Shown here: piece by piece, positions 43,453 to 52,281 of the stretch
Layout: every line of letters starts with the position of its first letter
How positions within the stretch are numbered: the stretch's first letter is position 1
Source: Nocardia sp. NBC_01327
GTDB lineage: Bacteria; Actinomycetota; Actinomycetes; Mycobacteriales; Mycobacteriaceae
Reading direction: 5' to 3'
DNA length: 64,000 nucleotides
Assembly (NCBI RefSeq): GCF_035958815.1
Contig: NZ_CP108383.1
Span: 3,162,001-3,226,000, forward strand
The notes under the pieces: model-generated
The model's database searches: none
Told to the model about the DNA's origin: nothing
What the model saw: only the letters and a program-made list of their open reading frames with translations
Program-made: the position numbers and the translations under genes

Positions 43453-44676
43453 ATGGGTTCGCTGTGGCATGGCTTCGCCGATATGGGTGCGGTGGAGGAC
43501 GGCGGTGCGTTCGTGGTGGCGCGCGGCGACGGCGCATATATCTGGGATGAGGGCGGCACCCGGTACCTGGATGCCACCGCCGGGCTGTGGTTCACCAATG
43601 TCGGCCACGGCCGCCGCGAGATCGCGGATGCGGTGGCCGCGCAGCTGAGCAATCTGGCGCACTATTCGAACTTCGGCGATCTGGCCTCCCCGGTGCTGCG
43701 CGATCTGGCCGAGCGGCTCGCCGCCATCGCGCCGGTGCCCGGCAGCAAGATCTTCTTCACCTCCGGCGGATCCGACGGTATCGATACCGCGGCCAAGCTG
43801 GCGCGCCGCTACTGGAACGTCATGGGCAAGCCGGGCAAGACCATCATCGTGGGCCGGGAGAAGGCCTATCACGGCATGCACGTGGCAGGCACCTCGCTCG
43901 CGGGCATTCCGGTGAACCACGAGGGCTACGGCGAGTTCATGCCCGACGCCCGCACCATCGGCTGGGACGACCCCAAGGCGCTGCTCGCGCTCATCGAGGA
44001 GGTCGGCGCCGAGCGCATTGCCGCCTTCTTCGCCGAGCCGATCATCGGCGCCGGGGGCGTCTACCTGCCGCCGGAGGGCTACCTCGCCGAGGTGCGCCGC
44101 ATCTGCCGCGACAATGACATCCTGTTCGTGGCCGACGAGGTCGTCACCGGCTTCGGCCGCATCGGCGGATCCTGGTTCGCCTCTTCACGTTTCGACCTGC
44201 AGCCGGACATCATGACCACCGCCAAGGGTCTGACCTCCGGCTATGTGCCGATGGGCGCGGTGTTCATCGCCCCGCGGGTCGCCGAGCCGTTCTTCGCCGG
44301 AGGCACCTGGTTCCGCCACGGCTACACCTACGGCGGCCACGCCGGCGCCGCGGCGGCCGCCATGGCCACCCTCGACATCATGGAGCGGGAAAACCTGCTC
44401 GAGGCCAGCAAGAACCTGGAATCCCTGCTGCACAAGCACCTTTCGCCACTGGCCGAGCACCCCCGGGTAGCCGAGGTCCGCAGTGGCCTGGGCGCCGTCG
44501 CCGCCATCCAGCTCGCCGATCCCGCCGAGGCCATGCCGTTCGTGAAAACCCTGCGCGCCCACGGCATCTCGGGCCGCGCAGCCGGTCAGGGCGCCCTCCA
44601 GATCTCCCCGTCCTTCGTCATCACCGAGGAGCAGGTCGCCGAACTGGCGGCAGGCTTCGCCCGCGCCCTGGGTTAG
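43453..44676 (+). CDS. Class III aminotransferase (PLP-dependent)
   Basis: A 407-residue class III (omega-type) aminotransferase. The cofactor phosphate motif SGGSDGIDTAAKLARRYW is near residue 103. The Asp that contacts the PLP ring nitrogen is in LFVADEVVTGFGRIG, and the Schiff-base Lys is in TTAKGLTSGYVPMG. Such enzymes move the amino group of beta-alanine, taurine, polyamines or amines to pyruvate. The exact substrate cannot be read. GGAGGT precedes the ATG. Confidence 0.92.
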   Translation: MGSLWHGFADMGAVEDGGAFVVARGDGAYIWDEGGTRYLDATAGLWFTNVGHGRREIADAVAAQLSNLAHYSNFGDLASPVLRDLAERLAAIAPVPGSKIFFTSGGSDGIDTAAKLARRYWNVMGKPGKTIIVGREKAYHGMHVAGTSLAGIPVNHEGYGEFMPDARTIGWDDPKALLALIEEVGAERIAAFFAEPIIGAGGVYLPPEGYLAEVRRICRDNDILFVADEVVTGFGRIGGSWFASSRFDLQPDIMTTAKGLTSGYVPMGAVFIAPRVAEPFFAGGTWFRHGYTYGGHAGAAAAAMATLDIMERENLLEASKNLESLLHKHLSPLAEHPRVAEVRSGLGAVAAIQLADPAEAMPFVKTLRAHGISGRAAGQGALQISPSFVITEEQVAELAAGFARALG

Positions 44677-44678
44677 TC

Positions 44679-45923
44679 CTACCTGGCGGCCAGACGGTCG
44701 GCACGGGAATTGAGGTAACGCTGCTGCGGAACGGTTCCCGTCAGCTGAGCGGCGTGGCGGTAGTCGGAGATCGCATCCGAGTCGGCTCCGTTCAGTTCCC
44801 GCAGATGTGCGCGTACGGCATAGAACCGATGGTCGGCAGCTAGTCGGCCATCGGTTTCCAGTTCTGCGAGCATGGCCAGCCCGGCCTCGGCGCCGCTCGA
44901 CATCCCCACCGCGACTGCACGATTCAATGCCACTACCGGGTTGTCGGTGAGCGCGTGCAGTGCCGTGTACAACGCGGCGATCTGCGGCCAGTCGGTGTCC
45001 TCGGCGGTGGCCGCTTCGTCGTGCACGGCCGCGATGGCGGCCTGCAATTGATACGGTCCCGGCGGACCGCCGCGTGGCAGTGTCAGAGTGATCAGTGCGA
45101 TGCCCTCGGTGATGAGGCGGCGGTCCCAGTGCGATCGATCCTGTTCGGCCATCGGTATCAGTTCGCCGTGCGGCCCGGCGCGGGCCGGTCGGCGGGCATC
45201 GGTCAGCAGCATGAGGGCGAGCAGGCCTGCGGCTTCGTCATCCTGGTCGATTAGGCGATACATGATGCGCGCCAATCGAATTGCCTCGGCCGACAGGTCG
45301 GTGCGGTACAGGTCGGGTCCGGCTGTGGCGGCATAGCCTTCGGTGAAGATCAGGTACAGCACGTGCAGTACGGCCGCGAGCCGGGCGTCGCGCTCCTGTG
45401 GCAGTGGCATGCGGAAGGATGTGCCTGCCGATTTGATCGTGCGCTTGGCCCGGCTGATGCGCCGGGTCATGGTGTCCACCGGTACCAGGAAGGCGCGCGC
45501 GATCTCCGCGGTGGTCAAACCGCCGACCGCGCGCAGGGTCAGGGCGATCTGCGAGGCGGGGGCCAATGCCGGATGGCAGCACAGGAACAGCAGGATCAGT
45601 GTGTCGTCGGCGTCCGCGACACGGTCATCCACCGTCTGTAATGTCCACTGCTCGAGTGGAATAGCCTGTGCCACAGCGTCTTCGCGTCGCCGTCGCGCCT
45701 GCTCGGCGCGCAGCAGGTCGATGAGTCGCCGAGCCGCGACGGCGATCAACCAGGCTTTCGGATCGTGCGGCACACCCGTCTCGGGCCACTGCGTCGCCGC
45801 CGCCAGCAGGGCTTCCTGCACCGCATCCTCAGCCGTATCGAAATGCCCGTAGCGCCGCACCAGCGCACCGAGGACCTGCGGCGCGAGTGCGCGCAGCAGC
45901 TCCTCGGTGCGGGTGTCGGACAT
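44679..45923 (-). CDS. ECF sigma factor with C-terminal extension (ECF42 type)
   Basis: A 414-residue protein. Residues 10-80 are sigma region 2 (YGHFDTAEDAVQEALLAA) and about 110-170 region 4 (LTLRAVGGLTTAEIARAF). The remaining 240 residues are a helical extension of the DUF6596/TPR-like kind that marks the ECF42 group. In this group there is no anti-sigma factor; a DGPF (YCII-like) protein is encoded next to it, as here. The DGPF gene stop overlaps the ATG at 45923 by one base, so the two are translated together. Confidence 0.92.
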   Translation of the reverse strand: MSDTRTEELLRALAPQVLGALVRRYGHFDTAEDAVQEALLAAATQWPETGVPHDPKAWLIAVAARRLIDLLRAEQARRRREDAVAQAIPLEQWTLQTVDDRVADADDTLILLFLCCHPALAPASQIALTLRAVGGLTTAEIARAFLVPVDTMTRRISRAKRTIKSAGTSFRMPLPQERDARLAAVLHVLYLIFTEGYAATAGPDLYRTDLSAEAIRLARIMYRLIDQDDEAAGLLALMLLTDARRPARAGPHGELIPMAEQDRSHWDRRLITEGIALITLTLPRGGPPGPYQLQAAIAAVHDEAATAEDTDWPQIAALYTALHALTDNPVVALNRAVAVGMSSGAEAGLAMLAELETDGRLAADHRFYAVRAHLRELNGADSDAISDYRHAAQLTGTVPQQRYLNSRADRLAAR

Positions 45924-46348
45924 CAAATCTCCAGGGACTGAACACTTTCCGCGATCGGCCGCACATCCACGTAGGCGCGTGCGGCTATCGCAGCGGGGCC
46001 GGGGCATTCGGTGATTTCCGCCGCGATCTCGGTGGCCCGGTCGAAGCTCTCGCACTCCACGATCCAGTATCCGGCGAGTACCTCCTGCGTTTCCGCATAC
46101 GGTCCGTCGGTGATCACCACCGGCAGACCCGCGCGGGTGCTGCCGCTGATCCTGCGGGTGTGGACGGGATCGACGAGACCGCGGGTGTCCACCAGCTCAC
46201 CGGAGGCCTCGAGCTTTGCCGTGAAATCCCGCATGAACTCGGTCACCGCGGCGAAGTCGCCGGGTGTCCAGGCGTAATCGCCCGTCGCCTTGCCGGTCAT
46301 ACCGTCGTAGTCCCGCTGCGAACCGTAGGACAGAATCATGTACTTCAT
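45923..46348 (-). CDS. YCII/DGPF domain protein
   Basis: A 141-residue protein with the YCII-like fold. It contains the DGPY variant of the DGPF motif (VITDGPYAETQEVLAGYWIV) and a C-terminal VDVRPI strand typical of the family. These proteins accompany ECF42 sigma factors and are thought to be their targets or modulators. GGAGGTGAG lies just before ATG 46348; a GTG nine bases upstream is too close to that site to be used. Confidence 0.9.
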   Translation of the reverse strand: MKYMILSYGSQRDYDGMTGKATGDYAWTPGDFAAVTEFMRDFTAKLEASGELVDTRGLVDPVHTRRISGSTRAGLPVVITDGPYAETQEVLAGYWIVECESFDRATEIAAEITECPGPAAIAARAYVDVRPIAESVQSLEI

Positions 46349-46471
46349 CGGTCTCACCTCCGTTGTCGGCGCCTCGGTGGCGTCTGTACCCGAGACGTCG
46401 AAGCCACCGCACCGGATCCGGACATTCCCTCCGAAGAATATTTCCCGCGCCGCGACCTGTGGTCGTAGCGC

Positions 46472-47164
46472 TCAGATGACGACCGGGTGGTCCTCCACGA
46501 CGCGTCCGCCCAGCCGCACCCAGCCGTCGGAGTCCCATTCGGTGAACAGCTGCGAACCCGCGCCCTGGGTGATGTACAGCCCGCGCTGCAGTTTCGCCGT
46601 CAGCGCGATGGCCGCGGCTCCGGTCGCCTCGTCCTCGGCAATTCCCATGGCGGGGGCGAACATTCGGGTGCGCACCTGACCTCGGGCCTCGTCGTGCCAG
46701 GTCCACGCGTAGTGCGAGCCCTCGGGGAAGTCGGCCGGGTCCAGCGTGGCCAGCAGGTCGGCACTCTCGATTTCGTGAAAAGTGAAGGCGGGGGCCCATT
46801 CCGAGCGCGCCCGCACCCACGCCATGCCCTCGGTGACCGAAACGTCCACGGGTCCGGCGGGCACGTCGATCACCGAAACCGGACGGCCGCGCAGGTACAG
46901 CCACCAGCCGGTGCCGACGGTCGGGTGACCGGCGAACGGCAGTTCCACCGACGGCGTGTAGATGCGCATGCGGACCCGGCCGTTGTCCGGCTCCTCGAGC
47001 ACGACCGTCTCGCTGTAGCCGACACGTGCGGCCAGAGCCTGATGGTCGGCTCCGGCCACATCGGCGGCACGCGCGATGCCGAGCGGATTGCCGAAGCGGC
47101 CCGTCGCATCGGTGAATACGCGAACCACTTCGATCTGCGCGCCATCGCTTTCCGGGGTGCTCAT
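46472..47164 (-). CDS. PhzF family isomerase-like protein
   Basis: A 230-residue protein of the PhzF/diaminopimelate-epimerase-like fold. The N-terminal pattern FTDATGRFGNPLGIA, the catalytic-Glu region YSETVVLEEP and the motif LPFAGHPTVGTGWWL are clear, with the second-half DEATGAAAIAL. It is shorter than the 270-300 residues of typical PhzF proteins. The substrate is unknown. It is downstream of the HNH nuclease gene by 21 bases and may share its transcript. Confidence 0.9.
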   Translation of the reverse strand: MSTPESDGAQIEVVRVFTDATGRFGNPLGIARAADVAGADHQALAARVGYSETVVLEEPDNGRVRMRIYTPSVELPFAGHPTVGTGWWLYLRGRPVSVIDVPAGPVDVSVTEGMAWVRARSEWAPAFTFHEIESADLLATLDPADFPEGSHYAWTWHDEARGQVRTRMFAPAMGIAEDEATGAAAIALTAKLQRGLYITQGAGSQLFTEWDSDGWVRLGGRVVEDHPVVI

Positions 47165-47185
47165 AGCTGCCGAGCTTACCGCTGG

Positions 47186-47944
47186 TTATCGAGCGGGGGG
47201 AGGTGAGCATGCTCCCAGCATGTCGGCCAGGGCGCTCTTCTCGGTGGCCTGTACGGTGAGTCCCCAGCGTGACTTCACCGCCACCCACCGGCGTGCGTAC
47301 TCGCACCAGAACCCGGTGCGCGGGCGCCACTGGTCCGGTGTTTTCGAGCCTTTGTCCTGATTGGCCTGCTTCTGCACGGCCAGTAGATTGCCCACGTCAT
47401 TGGCGAAGTACTGGCGGCGTTGCGCATCCCATTCCGAAGCGCCGGACCGCCAGGCATCGCCCAGTGCGACGACATGGTCGATCTCGATATCGGAGGCCTT
47501 GAATCGGTCGTAGGGCAGTCGCTCGCCCGCGTACGGATCGTCGAGTACGCCGGACAGCACCATGCACGAATTACTGTCCGCCAGTTTGACTTCCGTCAGA
47601 TCTCGCTTCATCACATCTTCACGGGCGGTGCATCCGCCGGAAAGTACGGGCTCACCGCCGCGCCCGGACCAGCCGGGCCCGAAGGCATTGCGCTCATAGG
47701 ATTCCCAGTTCCGATTCCAGGCGATGGTGAGCCGGTCCAGATCGGCCTGCGCATGCTGCAGGTCGGGAAGCGGCGTGCTGGTGGGATCGGCCGCGGCCGT
47801 GTCTGTGTCTGTGTTTTTGTGCGCCGGTTCCTGCCGATTGCTCCAGAGCGCGAGCCCGGTCGCGGCCACCGCGACGAGGACGAGGGAGGTGGCGAAGAAT
47901 CTGCGCCAGCGGCGCCGGGCGGTGGTCCGGGAACGCTCGGGCAT
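47186..47944 (-). CDS. Exported HNH endonuclease (DUF1524 family)
   Basis: A 252-residue protein with an N-terminal signal anchor (residues 15-36). A short Thr/Asp-rich linker is followed by the DUF1524 HNH nuclease domain with the metal/catalytic motif IEIDHVVALGDAWRSGA near residue 153 and NDVGNLLAVQKQANQDKGSK after it. Three to four cysteines (GGCTAR, SCMV, WCEY, GACS) suggest disulfides outside the cell. The family acts on extracellular DNA in actinobacteria; a nutrient or competition role is inferred. Confidence 0.88.
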   Translation of the reverse strand: MPERSRTTARRRWRRFFATSLVLVAVAATGLALWSNRQEPAHKNTDTDTAAADPTSTPLPDLQHAQADLDRLTIAWNRNWESYERNAFGPGWSGRGGEPVLSGGCTAREDVMKRDLTEVKLADSNSCMVLSGVLDDPYAGERLPYDRFKASDIEIDHVVALGDAWRSGASEWDAQRRQYFANDVGNLLAVQKQANQDKGSKTPDQWRPRTGFWCEYARRWVAVKSRWGLTVQATEKSALADMLGACSPPPAR

Positions 47945-48031
47945 GCGGGGGAGTCTAGGGCCGGAAACCGGATGAAACGGGCAATGTTGCCGACCGGTGA
48001 CCTGATTTCAGCTAACTGATAGCAAATAGAA

Positions 48032-48068
48032 ACAGGGGTGGTGCACCGAATCGGTGCACCACCCCTGT
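48032..48068 (-). terminator. Strong terminator of ahpCD
   Basis: ACAGGGGTGGTGCACCGA (48032-48049) pairs perfectly over 18 bp with 48051-48068 around a single base. On the minus strand it is followed by TTTCTATTTG. It lies 31 bases after the ahpD stop. Confidence 0.85.
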
Positions 48069-48098
48069 CAGCAGTGCTTCAGATCGAAAAGCAGGAGA

Positions 48099-48638
48099 TC
48101 AGACCGCGGCGCCGGCCAGCGCCTCGGTCGAGGCCACGGCCTGGCCGACACCGGCCACGATCGCGGCGGCACGCAGCGATTCGAAGATCACCTCGCGGGA
48201 CACGCCCGCCTCACGCAGCGTGTTCTCGTGCGCCTCCAGGCAGTGCTGGCAGCCGTTGATCGAGGAGACCGCGAACGACCACAGCTCGAAATCGGCCTTG
48301 TCCACGCCCGGGGTGCCGATGATCTGCATGCGCAGACCGGCCCGCAGGTCGTCGTACTTGCCGTCCAGGAAGGCCTTGCCGCGGTAGAACACATTGTTCA
48401 TGCCCATGATCGAGGCGGCGCCCAGCGCGGCGTTGTACGCCTCGGCCGACAGTACGTCGGCGGCCTCCTCGGCGATCTCGCGCAGCGTGGTGGCCGACCG
48501 GGTCGCGGCGGCCGATGCCAGCAGTGTGCCCCACAACTGCTGCTCGTTCAGCACGGTGGTGCGAGCGATCGAGGACAGATTGAGCTTGAGGTCCTTGGCG
48601 TACTCGGGTAGCGAGTTCTTCAGGTTCTCAATGGTCAC
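48099..48638 (-). CDS. ahpD: Alkyl hydroperoxidase AhpD
   Basis: A 179-residue AhpD. The active-site CxxC with its proton relay is present ([13 protein letters not shown], near residues 130-140), and the length equals the mycobacterial enzyme. AhpD recycles oxidised AhpC with electrons from lipoamide (Lpd/DlaT) and has peroxidase activity itself. It lies 41 bases downstream of ahpC and is followed by a strong terminator. Confidence 0.95.
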   Translation of the reverse strand: MTIENLKNSLPEYAKDLKLNLSSIARTTVLNEQQLWGTLLASAAATRSATTLREIAEEAADVLSAEAYNAALGAASIMGMNNVFYRGKAFLDGKYDDLRAGLRMQIIGTPGVDKADFELWSFAVSSINGCQHCLEAHENTLREAGVSREVIFESLRAAAIVAGVGQAVASTEALAGAAV

Positions 48639-48679
48639 AGTGGCGAAATCCTTTGTATCAGAGCCGAATTGGGAAGAAT

Positions 48680-49267
48680 TTAGACCGAAGCGGTCATGAG
48701 CTCGCCGGCCTTGATGGTCGGGTCGCCCTTCTTCCAGTTGCAGGCGCAGAGCTCGTCGGACTGCAGGGCGTCGAGCACCCGCAGCACCTCGTCGACATTG
48801 CGGCCCACGGAACCGGCGGTCACCGAGACGAACTGGATCTCATTGTTCGGATCGACGATGAAGGTGGCGCGGTCGGCGACGCCGTCGGCATTGAGAACGC
48901 CGGTGGCGGCGGCCAATTCACGCTTGAGGTCGCTCAGCATGGGGAACGGGAGGGTCTTGAGCTCCTCGTGCTGGGCACGCCACTGGAAGTGCACGAACTC
49001 GTTGTCGACGGACGCGCCGAGCACCTGTGCGTCACGATCGGCGAACTCCTCGTTCAGCTTGCCGAAGGCGGCGATCTCGGTCGGGCAGACGAAGGTGAAA
49101 TCCTTCGGCCAGAAGAAGACGATGCGCCACTTGCCGGCGTGGTCGTCGCTCGAGATCTGGGTGAAGTAGTCGTCGGGCTGCTGAGCGTTCACCTTCGAGA
49201 GATCACCGCCGATGACTGCCGTCAGGTTGTAGGCGGGGAACTGGTCGCCGATGGTCAGCAGTGCCAT
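48680..49267 (-). CDS. ahpC: Peroxiredoxin AhpC
   Basis: A 195-residue typical 2-Cys peroxiredoxin. The peroxidatic Cys is in FTFVCPTEI (near residue 61) and the resolving Cys in [10 protein letters not shown] (near 174-176, an extra Cys as in mycobacterial AhpC). It reduces peroxides and peroxynitrite. It is divergent from oxyR across 107 bases, the arrangement of an OxyR target. ATG 49267 is preceded by GAGGAGC. Confidence 0.96.
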   Translation of the reverse strand: MALLTIGDQFPAYNLTAVIGGDLSKVNAQQPDDYFTQISSDDHAGKWRIVFFWPKDFTFVCPTEIAAFGKLNEEFADRDAQVLGASVDNEFVHFQWRAQHEELKTLPFPMLSDLKRELAAATGVLNADGVADRATFIVDPNNEIQFVSVTAGSVGRNVDEVLRVLDALQSDELCACNWKKGDPTIKAGELMTASV

Positions 49268-49374
49268 GCTTGCTCCTCTGTGTAGTCGAATCGATCGTGT
49301 CGTGACTGCTGCAAACGATCTTGCCCGAACCTCGCTTAAAGGCAAAGGTGATCGGTCGCACTAGACTGATAGGC

Positions 49375-50283
49375 GTGACTGATCAAACTTATCAGCCGAC
49401 CCTGTCGCAGCTGCGTGCGTTCGTGGCGATCGCGGAATATCGCCACTTCGGCACCGCGGCGGCCCGGCTGAGCGTGAGCCAACCCACGTTATCGCAGGCC
49501 TTGGCATCACTGGAAAACGGACTGGGTCTGCAATTGATCGAGCGCAGCACGCGCCGGGTGCTCGTCACACCCGCGGGCAAACGGCTACTGCCGCAAGCCA
49601 TGGCGACGCTGGAAGCCGCTGACCGTTTCGTCGCTTCCGCGGCCGGATCCGGGCTCGGTGGCACCCTGCGACTGGGCATCATTCCGACCGTCGCCCCCTA
49701 TGTCCTGCCGAGGCTGCTGCCCGAGCTGCGCACGCAGCTGCCCGCGCTGGTGCCGCATGTGATCGAGGATCAGACGGCGCGACTGGTGGACGGGCTGCGG
49801 TCCGGCGTCCTCGATGTCGCGGTGCTGGCGCTGCCGGCCGATGCCACCGGACTGGTCGAGATTCCGCTCTATACGGAGGAATTCGTGCTGGTGGTTCCGC
49901 GCGGGCACGCGTTCGCGGGGCGCGCCGATCTGAAACCCGCCGATCTGGACGCGCTGCCGCTGCTGCTGCTCGACGAAGGGCACTGCCTGCGGGACCAGAC
50001 GCTGGATCTGTGCCGCTCGCACGATGCCCATCCGGGCGCGGTCGGCGATACCCGCGCCGCCTCGCTGGCCACCGTGGTGCAGTGTGTGGCAGGCGATCTG
50101 GGTGTCACCCTGATTCCGGAGATGGCGGTCGAGTCCGAAACCTCGCGCGGCACTCTGGATATCGCGCGTTTCGCCGCGCCCGCACCGGGGCGCACGCTCG
50201 GACTGGCCTATCGCACCTCGACCGCGCGGGGTGAGGACTACGAGCGTCTCGCGGAGATCATCCGGAGTATTCGGCCGCGCTGA
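49375..50283 (+). CDS. oxyR: LysR-family regulator OxyR
   Basis: A 302-residue LysR regulator. The N-terminal winged helix (TLSQLRAFVAIAEYRHFGTA, then SVSQPTLSQALASLE) is followed by a substrate-binding domain with the peroxide-sensing Cys region GHCLRDQTLDLC (two cysteines, near residues 204-213), as in OxyR. Position opposite ahpC confirms the call. The start is probably the GTG at 49375. There is no ribosome binding site; TAGACT at 49362-49367 may be a -10 that makes a nearly leaderless message. Confidence 0.93.
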   Translation: MTDQTYQPTLSQLRAFVAIAEYRHFGTAAARLSVSQPTLSQALASLENGLGLQLIERSTRRVLVTPAGKRLLPQAMATLEAADRFVASAAGSGLGGTLRLGIIPTVAPYVLPRLLPELRTQLPALVPHVIEDQTARLVDGLRSGVLDVAVLALPADATGLVEIPLYTEEFVLVVPRGHAFAGRADLKPADLDALPLLLLDEGHCLRDQTLDLCRSHDAHPGAVGDTRAASLATVVQCVAGDLGVTLIPEMAVESETSRGTLDIARFAAPAPGRTLGLAYRTSTARGEDYERLAEIIRSIRPR

Positions 50284-50353
50284 CCGCACTTTCGATTGAG
50301 GTCTGGAGCACCCCCAATTGACCGGTTCGTGCACGTCTGGGACGCTCGGCTCC

Positions 50354-51130
50354 ATGCGCATTCACCATCTGAACTGCGGCACCATGGCCTTCGGCCTGGT
50401 CGACCACTGCCTGCTCGTCGAGACCCGGACCGAACTCGTGCTGGTCGACACCGGATACGGGCTGGGCTGCGTGCGGGAGCCGGGAAAGATGCTGGGCGCG
50501 AGCCGATTCCTCCTGGGTCCAAAGCTCGCCGAAAAGGAGACGGCGATCTGGCAGATTCAGGCGCTGGGCTACGACCCTCGTGATGTACGGCACGTCATTC
50601 TCACCCACCTCGATCTCGATCACTCCGGTGGCCTGGCCGACTTCCCGGAGGCGACGGTGCATGTGCACGGTCCCGAATTCCGGGCCGCCACAGCGACACC
50701 CACCCTTTCCGAGCGCCTGCGGTATCGCGCGGCGCAGTGGGCGCACGGACCCAAGTGGATGGTCAACGAGGTCGAGGGCGCGCAGGAGTGGTTCGGTTTC
50801 ACCTCGGTGCGTGACCTACCCGGCCTACCCCCGGAGATCCTCGTGGTGCCGCTGGCCGGCCACACCCGCGGTCATGCCGGTGTCGCGATCGACAGCGGCA
50901 ACGGCTGGCTGCTGCACGCCGGAGATTCCTTCATGTTGGAAAGCTCCATCGACCCCGAGAGTCCGAATACTCCCTTGTGGCTGCGTATGTACGAACAGGG
51001 AGCAATAGTCCGCGATGCATATCGGGAGAATCAACGTCGTCTGCGCGAACTCCGGCGCCTGCACGGCCATCAGATCAGCGTCATCAATTCCCACGACGCG
51101 GCGCTCTTCCATCGGATGACCGCCCGGTGA
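50354..51130 (+). CDS. Metallo-beta-lactamase-fold hydrolase
   Basis: A 258-residue MBL-fold hydrolase. The zinc motif THLDLDHSGG (HxDxDH, near residues 84-93) is present, followed by GHTRGHAG and LLHAGD, the other metal-site strands. The nearest functional group is AHL lactonase/lactamase-like, but the substrate is unknown. It overlaps the GGCT-like gene by four bases (51127-51130). The ATG at 50354 has a weak ribosome binding site. Confidence 0.9.
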   Translation: MRIHHLNCGTMAFGLVDHCLLVETRTELVLVDTGYGLGCVREPGKMLGASRFLLGPKLAEKETAIWQIQALGYDPRDVRHVILTHLDLDHSGGLADFPEATVHVHGPEFRAATATPTLSERLRYRAAQWAHGPKWMVNEVEGAQEWFGFTSVRDLPGLPPEILVVPLAGHTRGHAGVAIDSGNGWLLHAGDSFMLESSIDPESPNTPLWLRMYEQGAIVRDAYRENQRRLRELRRLHGHQISVINSHDAALFHRMTAR

Positions 51131-51579
51131 GTCCCTGGCGCCGGGCCCGCCCCCTCCCCTGTGGCCCCGCCCCGCTCTTCGTCTACGGCACCTTGCAATT
51201 CCCCGAGGTGCTGGTCGAATTGCTCGGCCGCGCACCGGAATTGGAACCCGCCCGTGTGCTCGGCCAGCGGGCTGCGGTCCTGCCCGATCGGATATACCCG
51301 GGCCTGATACCCGCCAACGGTGTTGTGACGCAAGGTTTCCTGCTCGGCGGGCTCACCCCCGACGAGTGGCGGATACTCGACGCCTTCGAAGACGACGAGT
51401 ACGAACTGCGCCCCATCCCCGTACACGCCGCGGATCGGCACACCTACGCGTGGACCTACGCCTGGACCGATGCGGTGACACCGGGCGAGTGGTCAGCGCA
51501 ACGTTTCGCCGCCGACCACCTCGCCGACTACCTCGCCCGCTCCGCGACCTGGCGCCGAGACCTCTTGCAGGGCCGCTAG
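51127..51579 (+). CDS. Gamma-glutamylcyclotransferase-like (AIG2 fold) protein
   Basis: A 150-residue protein with the GGCT/AIG2 fold. The substrate-binding loop FVYGTLQFPEVL (YGxL) and a possible catalytic Glu in LDAFEDDEYELRP are present. Members cleave gamma-glutamyl amino acids or act on related amides. It starts with GTG 51127 inside the MBL stop region (GTGA), so translation is coupled. Its stop overlaps the stop of the convergent TetR gene by four bases. Confidence 0.87.
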   Translation: MSPWRRARPLPCGPAPLFVYGTLQFPEVLVELLGRAPELEPARVLGQRAAVLPDRIYPGLIPANGVVTQGFLLGGLTPDEWRILDAFEDDEYELRPIPVHAADRHTYAWTYAWTDAVTPGEWSAQRFAADHLADYLARSATWRRDLLQGR

Positions 51580-52169
51580 GTTCGCAGCCCGTCCAGGATC
51601 GCGAGCACCGCCGCCTCGGATTCGATTCGGGCGGCGGCCGGATCCTCGGAGCTCGCTATGAGTAGACCGGCCTCGCCGAGGGCGGCGATGATCATATGGG
51701 CGAGGGGTCGCAGCGGCACGTCATTGCGCAGGGCTCCGGAATCCACGCCCAGTTGCAGGCTCGCCGCGACCATGCCCAGTGCGTACTTCTCGTCGAGGGC
51801 GCGCCACTCCTGCCAGCCGAGGACCGCGGGCCCGTCGATCAGGCAGATGCGGGTGCGTTCCGGTTCCATGCAGGACTGCAGGAACATGCGCAGCGCGGCT
51901 TCGAAGGCGGCGAGCGGATCGGTGGTCTCGGTCCGTGCCAGTTCGTCGGCGATCTGCTGCATGAGTTGCTGCTGGATCTGCTCGTACACCGCGCGGAAGA
52001 GCTCCTGCTTGTCCTTGAAGTGGTGGTAGAGCGCGCCGCGGGAGCTGCCGGCGTGCTCCACGATCTCGGGAGTGCCGACGGCCGCGTAGCCGCGCGCGGC
52101 GAACAGTTCGCGCGCCGCATTGATCAGGCTGGTTCGGGTCGTCTCGGATCGGGCGGCTTGCCTGCTCAT
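51576..52169 (-). CDS. TetR family regulator of the divergent hydrolase operon
   Basis: A 197-residue TetR repressor. The helix-turn-helix covers about residues 12-58 (INAARELFAARGYAAVG; SRGALYHHFKDKQELFRAVY). I chose ATG 52169, which has GGAAAG six bases before it; an ATG at 52199 is open without a ribosome binding site. The divergent promoter region has a clear TetR-type operator at 52215-52235, so it likely represses itself and the hydrolase-hydrolase-ligase operon. Confidence 0.92.
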   Translation of the reverse strand: MSRQAARSETTRTSLINAARELFAARGYAAVGTPEIVEHAGSSRGALYHHFKDKQELFRAVYEQIQQQLMQQIADELARTETTDPLAAFEAALRMFLQSCMEPERTRICLIDGPAVLGWQEWRALDEKYALGMVAASLQLGVDSGALRNDVPLRPLAHMIIAALGEAGLLIASSEDPAAARIESEAAVLAILDGLRT

Positions 52170-52214
52170 CTGTGCTTTCCGTTCGGGCGTCCTGGGCATG
52201 ACTCATCAACACTT

Positions 52215-52235
52215 ACAAACAGGCAGACTGTTTGT
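52215..52235. promoter_or_regulatory. TetR operator in a divergent promoter
   Basis: ACAAACAG (52215-52222) and CTGTTTGT (52228-52235) are perfect inverse arms around five bases. The site lies between the TetR start and the hydrolase start, in the usual place for a shared operator. Confidence 0.75.
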
Positions 52236-52281
52236 TATTGTCGGTGCTGTAGCTATTGTCGCTGAATCCAGGGGGTTCCAG